Origin: a virus
Length of the DNA stretch: 43,316 nt
Strand: one strand, 5' to 3'
IMG/VR virus record: IMGVR_UViG_3300025168_000174
Location: 1 to 43,316 of that record
Shown: piece after piece, positions 40,102-43,316 of the stretch
Layout: each line of letters begins with the position of its first letter
Position numbering within the stretch: the stretch's first letter is position 1
Position numbers and translations under genes: made by a program
The notes under the pieces: generated by a model
Database searches by the model: none
What the model was told of the DNA's origin: nothing
The model's input: only the letters and a program-made list of their open reading frames with translations

Positions 40102-41915
40102 TCACACCCCCCGTAAGTTTTACCCACACCACTCTCACAATCAAGTGGCATACCTTTACACCATAAGGGTACTTTACGCATACACCCCTCGATATATTTC
40201 TGTGCCTTGTCTACCTCATCTTCAGGCACCAAACACACAATACTATCGTGTACTGTCATAACAACACGATACTCTTTGGCTATCCATAACATCTGGTCAC
40301 CAATGATACAACGCGCTATAGCTTGGCATATGTTCTCTGTGACCTTGCCACCATAGATACGGGTTCGGCCTTGCCTAGTGTCATAGCTAAACTCTTGGCC
40401 TTTCTCACCCTGTTCCCAGTCTAGCCCATCGTAGCGCATTAGCAACCCAGACGGTAGCTGTACTGCGTGGCCTTTACTGTTAATCAGTTTGCTACGGCCA
40501 ATACTAACATCTTCGCGGTTGTTCATACTCACTAACATATTCTGACACTCACGCCAGAATTGTGCTATCCGCCAGTTAGAATCACGGTATACATTAATGA
40601 TGCGTCTAGCTTCTTCAAGTTCTACCTCAACCCCTGCCTGCCCTTTGAGTTGGTCTTTGAACCGTAACGCACCCATACCGTACCCGGCACCGAGTATAGC
40701 TGTCTTACCCACAAACCGTTGTTCCTTGGTTACGTCTTGTACTGACACGTTATAGATTGACGAAGCCATCTTCTTGTAAACATCTTCTCCTCTGTCAAAC
40801 GCATCAACCAAATCATCTTGGTGCGATAGCCAGGCTAGCACACGCGCCTCGATCTGTGACGAATCACAGTCGATTAACATATAACCTTTGGGGGCGCATA
40901 TACTTTCCTTGAGAGTCTTACCCCCACGGCTCGGTAGGTTCTGCATATTGATCTTATCATCACCACCCCATCGACCCGTGTGTGCGGCATAGTATTTGAT
41001 CGGCACGGGTAGTGCGCCACGCTTAGATATATCAATGAACCTCTGCGTGCGTGTCTCTTCAAGTGTGGATTTTATACCTAGGCGTGCTTCCGTAAGGGCT
41101 TTTACATACGGGTTTTTACTTACGAGCATACGCTGAAACTCTTTGTCAGTCTTGGCAAAGGCGTATGTTTTCTTACCAGTAGTAGGGCTAACTTTCATCG
41201 GGGGCTTCATGCCAGCATCCATCAGGGCATCAGCAAACTTGTCGTTGCTCATCAATGTTTCTTTATCAACATTGACAGTACTTAATAGCTTTTGTTTTTG
41301 TGACAGTGTTAACCGTAGATGAGAGTCAAGTGCCTGCGCATTAAGCAATAGCGTAGGCTCAATAAACATACGCAAGGTAGTATCAATCAACTTGAGTTCT
41401 TTCTTTGGAAACTCTACACCCATGATACCGAACAGTTCATGAGTTAGTTCTACATCGTTTATACAGTAATCACCGTATGCACTTAGTTCGTCTGGTTGAA
41501 AGTCTGCCCGCGTTTTGCCCAGCGCGGATTCCACCTCTGTACCTTTCTCCCCAATCCCATAACGTGTAGCAAGTGCCTTGAGAGAGCCACCAACTTGTAC
41601 CCCATGTAAAGCACGGGCAATACACAAAGTATCGGTATAAACGCGAGGGCAAACATCAAACACCCAATTGAGAATAGCGCCATCGAACATGGTATTGTGA
41701 GCAACAAGACAACTGTCCTGCCAATTGAACGATTGTAAGTATTCTTTGAGTTCAGATTCTGTCCCACTTGCCCATTCTGTCGGTTCGTCATTGTATTTTA
41801 CCCCCACTCCTATGACTTCAAATTGATCGTTGCGTATGTATTCTTCGGTTGTTAACTTACTCAGCGAAAACTTTTTGTCGTAATACGTCTCGAAGTCTAC
41901 CGTAATCAAATCCAT
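40098..41915 (-). CDS. polA: DNA polymerase, family A, with 3'-5' exonuclease domain
   Basis: 605 aa from ATG 41915. The exonuclease domain is intact (ITVDFETYY with D7/E9; VAHNTMFDGAIL; YCINDVELTHEL). The polymerase domain has motif A LIDCDSSQIEARVLAW (catalytic D351), motif B RFVGKTAILGAGYGMG (R400, K404) and motif C VMTVHDSIVCLV (D557). In motif B the residue equivalent to E. coli Phe762 is Leu408. Motif C reads HDS rather than HDE. There is no 5' nuclease domain, as usual for phages. It should be the replicative enzyme, working with the primase-helicase and SSB. A palindrome covers its ribosome site. Confidence 0.95.
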   Translation of the reverse strand: MDLITVDFETYYDKKFSLSKLTTEEYIRNDQFEVIGVGVKYNDEPTEWASGTESELKEYLQSFNWQDSCLVAHNTMFDGAILNWVFDVCPRVYTDTLCIARALHGVQVGGSLKALATRYGIGEKGTEVESALGKTRADFQPDELSAYGDYCINDVELTHELFGIMGVEFPKKELKLIDTTLRMFIEPTLLLNAQALDSHLRLTLSQKQKLLSTVNVDKETLMSNDKFADALMDAGMKPPMKVSPTTGKKTYAFAKTDKEFQRMLVSKNPYVKALTEARLGIKSTLEETRTQRFIDISKRGALPVPIKYYAAHTGRWGGDDKINMQNLPSRGGKTLKESICAPKGYMLIDCDSSQIEARVLAWLSHQDDLVDAFDRGEDVYKKMASSIYNVSVQDVTKEQRFVGKTAILGAGYGMGALRFKDQLKGQAGVEVELEEARRIINVYRDSNWRIAQFWRECQNMLVSMNNREDVSIGRSKLINSKGHAVQLPSGLLMRYDGLDWEQGEKGQEFSYDTRQGRTRIYGGKVTENICQAIARCIIGDQMLWIAKEYRVVMTVHDSIVCLVPEDEVDKAQKYIEGCMRKVPLWCKGMPLDCESGVGKTYGGCE

Positions 41916-42379
41916 TGGAGGAACCTCCACAATTTAGCGCGTAACTTCATACGCCAAGTAAGTGTTGGTTCTTCTTTCTCTGCGTTGCCTTCAAAAGCCA
42001 CCATTTCTTCGTGTGCGGGTAGCCTTACCCATCTATATTGGTACGAACCATGCTCGGCTGGATATTTTACTAGGGTAAGGCCACCTATCATCGTGCCTTC
42101 CTGCGCCCACCGTTTATGTTTTGGGTCTACCCACAGATCCTCTGCCTTGTCATCATGTTCTTGACGTTTCTGTTCTAGCTTCTGTCTAACCTCAAACTCA
42201 ATGTTCTTTAAACGTTCAGCTTCTATCTGCTCTGGCCTGTAGTAGCAATAATATTTTTTATGTTTTAAGTGCCCAGCAACCGTTTTATACTGTCGCCCAC
42301 AGCCATGGCATCTTCGTTTATAACCTTTCTTTAACGGCTTCGCTAAACTTCGCTCCCGCCTCGTCTGTTTGTCGCTCAT
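41906..42379 (-). CDS. Zinc-finger and basic-helix protein of unknown function
   Basis: 157 aa from ATG 42379, with GAGGGG just upstream; a GTG at 42385 is an alternative. A basic N-terminus leads to CHGCGRQYKTVAGHLKHKKY, a C2H2/C2HC-like finger (Cys-x2-Cys...His-x3-His, with another Cys soon after), then a Glu/Arg-rich helix (LKNIEFEVRQKLEQKRQEHD) and a beta region (MIGGLTLVKYPAEHGSYQYR). Its start lies inside the VRR-NUC gene (62-base overlap) and its end covers the polymerase ribosome site. Probably nucleic acid-binding. Confidence 0.6.
   Translation of the reverse strand: MSDKQTRRERSLAKPLKKGYKRRCHGCGRQYKTVAGHLKHKKYYCYYRPEQIEAERLKNIEFEVRQKLEQKRQEHDDKAEDLWVDPKHKRWAQEGTMIGGLTLVKYPAEHGSYQYRWVRLPAHEEMVAFEGNAEKEEPTLTWRMKLRAKLWRFLQWI
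41916..41929 (-). promoter_or_regulatory. Palindrome overlapping the DNA polymerase ribosome-binding site
   Basis: TGGAGG-TT-CCTCCA, directly before the polymerase ATG, is a perfect palindrome that includes the GGAGG Shine-Dalgarno. As RNA it can fold TGGAG/CTCCA around a 4-base loop and hide the site. It could act as a translational operator, as for T4 DNA polymerase, but it is short and also codes for the end of the upstream gene. Confidence 0.4.
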
Positions 42380-42668
42380 ACTCACCCCTCAATATTTGCT
42401 CAACGTAGTGCATATTTTGCTCATTCACAACCTCAGAGATACCTCCGTTTACCAGTATGTGATACAAGTTTTTTTCCTGCAATACCGTTGGTTTGTTGTC
42501 CCCAGCCTTACATTCAAGACCGAAGAATTTACCTTCAAAACAACCCACAATGTCAGGTACGCCACTACGCCCATACCCACCTGTAGCGGGATAGAAGTAG
42601 TAGCAACCCAAGTCATCTAGTTGTTTAGCCACTGTCCTCTTGACTTTCTTCTCTGGCGTCATCGCCAT
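42318..42668 (-). CDS. VRR-NUC domain nuclease
   Basis: 116 aa. Classic stand-alone VRR-NUC: N-terminal helix (KKVKRTVAKQLDDLGCYYFY), then GYGRSGVPDIVGCFEGKFFG with the metal-binding Asp, and LECKAGDNKPTVLQEKNLYH with the E-x-K motif and the conserved Gln. A C-terminal extension of about 25 residues (YERQTDEAGAKFSEAVKERL) is encoded in the region overlapped by the next gene. Phage VRR-NUC proteins act on branched or flap DNA and are often paired with SNF2 helicases, one of which lies downstream. A GAGGA site sits 8 bases before the ATG. Confidence 0.88.
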   Translation of the reverse strand: MAMTPEKKVKRTVAKQLDDLGCYYFYPATGGYGRSGVPDIVGCFEGKFFGLECKAGDNKPTVLQEKNLYHILVNGGISEVVNEQNMHYVEQILRGEYERQTDEAGAKFSEAVKERL

Positions 42669-42741
42669 TGCGTGATTCCTCGACCATGCTAATTAGCTTT
42701 TCAAGGGCGTCAGCAATCCTTTGAAGTTGCTCTTCAATCAT
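42625..42741 (-). CDS. Short 38-aa helical protein
   Basis: A 39-codon frame reads MIEEQLQRIADALEKLISMV followed by EESRNGDDAREESQEDSG. The first 22 residues form an ideal amphipathic helix of the LxxIAxALEKL type common in small phage proteins; the rest is acidic and disordered. It starts inside the stop region of the preceding gene and runs 44 bases into the VRR-NUC gene. Only a weak GGGG site is visible; coupling is likely. It could oligomerise as a small coiled coil. Function unknown. Confidence 0.55.
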   Translation of the reverse strand: MIEEQLQRIADALEKLISMVEESRNGDDAREESQEDSG

Positions 42742-43129
42742 CGTTAGCCCCGTAGCTGTCCATTGAAACTGCTCCGTCACTAAACATACCACCAGTCTTG
42801 GCAGATAGCAAGGTATCTACCTCTGCCTGCGATACAGCGGCACCGACGTGTTCATCGTCAATCGCCTTACCTCCACTGATTTCGGCACACACGTTGGCTA
42901 TTCCTTGTTCGGGCGTTATGCGTATATCTACCTTCTCAAAGTATTTTTCCATGTGCTCCTCAACTATACCTGCAATATGTATATAGTTGTTTTGCCCAGA
43001 CTCGGTAAAAACTTGGTGGCCAAACTCGTCTTCATCCCATACACCATCAAGACTAAATTCTTCAGTCAATTCACCAGCCAGTTCGCTGTAAAACGCGACC
43101 CATTCTTCTGCTCTAAGTTTAATTTTCAT
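42734..43129 (-). CDS. Acidic phage protein of unknown function
   Basis: 131 aa, strongly acidic. The N-terminal part MKIKLRAEEWVAFYSELAGE, then VWDEDEFGHQVFTESGQ and IAGIVEEHMEKYFEKVDIRI, looks like a small helical domain. The C-terminal third (KAIDDEHVGAAVSQAEVDTL and MFSDGAVSMDSYGANDD) is disordered. No motif recognised. ATGA overlap with the upstream 57-aa gene (GGAGG precedes the ATG) places it in the same operon. Confidence 0.6.
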   Translation of the reverse strand: MKIKLRAEEWVAFYSELAGELTEEFSLDGVWDEDEFGHQVFTESGQNNYIHIAGIVEEHMEKYFEKVDIRITPEQGIANVCAEISGGKAIDDEHVGAAVSQAEVDTLLSAKTGGMFSDGAVSMDSYGANDD

Positions 43130-43299
43130 GCCTTACCTCCATTAATTTCGGCTAACATTCTGTCTAGCTCTTGGATTAACCGTTGGCGTTCATCGTGGCG
43201 CAACGCATCAACGGGACTGGTTTCAGGGGCGGTGTTACCCGCCTGCCTGTCCTTAACTTTAAGCCCTAGGGCTACCTTGTCTTTCTTAGTTAATTTCAT
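43126..43299 (-). CDS. Small 57-aa basic protein, first visible gene of the leftward operon
   Basis: The 58-codon frame starts at ATG 43299 with a strong AGGAG site 7 bases upstream. The product MKLTKKDKVALGLKVKDRQA has a basic start, a Pro/Thr linker, and a helix ending RQRLIQELDRMLAEINGGKA. Its stop overlaps the next start (ATGA). No family recognised; it may be a small regulator or binding partner. The promoter, if any, lies beyond the right edge. Confidence 0.65.
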   Translation of the reverse strand: MKLTKKDKVALGLKVKDRQAGNTAPETSPVDALRHDERQRLIQELDRMLAEINGGKA

Positions 43300-43316
43300 C
43301 GTCACTCTCCTATTAT

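Overview
The window is part of a tailed double-stranded DNA phage genome, or a prophage or environmental contig of one. There are no cellular housekeeping genes, rRNA, tRNA, insertion sequences or CRISPR arrays. Genes are tightly packed and mostly joined by ATGA or TAATG overlaps. The moderately AT-rich sequence and the gene types resemble phages of marine Proteobacteria: a GTA-type three-TM holin, a P22 gp10/T7-like tail hub, injected internal proteins with an (A/S)FGGSR motif, giant polyvalent virion proteins and a family A DNA polymerase with Leu at the '762' position. I infer a podovirus-like particle because I see no tape-measure, sheath or baseplate genes. Terminase, portal, capsid and integrase are not in the window, so the genome is incomplete here.

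Left part, + strand (1-31132), late genes. (a) 96-2854 is a lysis/envelope cassette: a small C-terminally anchored protein, two exported proteins with signal peptides, a TM plus coiled-coil protein, a three-TM holin and a GH24 endolysin. Several overlap deeply in different frames. (b) 2857-6955 encodes a large tail hub/adaptor-like protein with internal repeats, a tail fibre-like protein and an overlooked 36-codon ORF. (c) 6957-7873 holds an unknown protein and a GNAT acetyltransferase. (d) 7877-31132 holds four large, probably virion-internal or injected proteins of 4251, 884, 544 and 2064 aa. The 4251-aa gene alone is 12.8 kb. The 2064-aa protein has the layout of a polyvalent protein: a Gly/Ala-rich membrane-active N-terminus, two winged helices (one very close to the FtsK gamma domain), a basic linker, an HEMTH zincin-like metallopeptidase and a helical/TM C-terminus. 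A 66-codon gene with an excellent Shine-Dalgarno sequence is nested out of frame inside it.

The two arms converge at about 31133-31239, where a 10-bp-stem hairpin followed by a U-tract on the minus strand looks like the terminator of the leftward operon.

Right part, - strand (31240-43299), early/replication genes. Read in the direction of transcription (right to left): three small proteins, a VRR-NUC nuclease, a zinc-finger protein, DNA polymerase A with a 3'-5' exonuclease domain, a small helix-turn-helix protein, a zinc ribbon, a Cas4/RecB-like PD-(D/E)XK nuclease with a possible Fe-S cluster, a second zinc ribbon, a small basic HNH-like protein, two related FlbD-like proteins, an SNF2-family helicase, a conserved unknown protein, AlpA-like and MerR/excisionase-like regulators, a Cys-rich conserved protein, an SSB-like protein with an acidic tail, an internal terminator, an AEP primase-helicase fusion and a 75-aa protein. 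Together they form a largely self-sufficient replication and recombination module. The most novel-looking items are the FtsK gamma-like domain inside a virion protein, the overprinted gene inside the same protein, the 4251-aa repeat protein and the shared GGL(A/I) motif of the virion-internal proteins.
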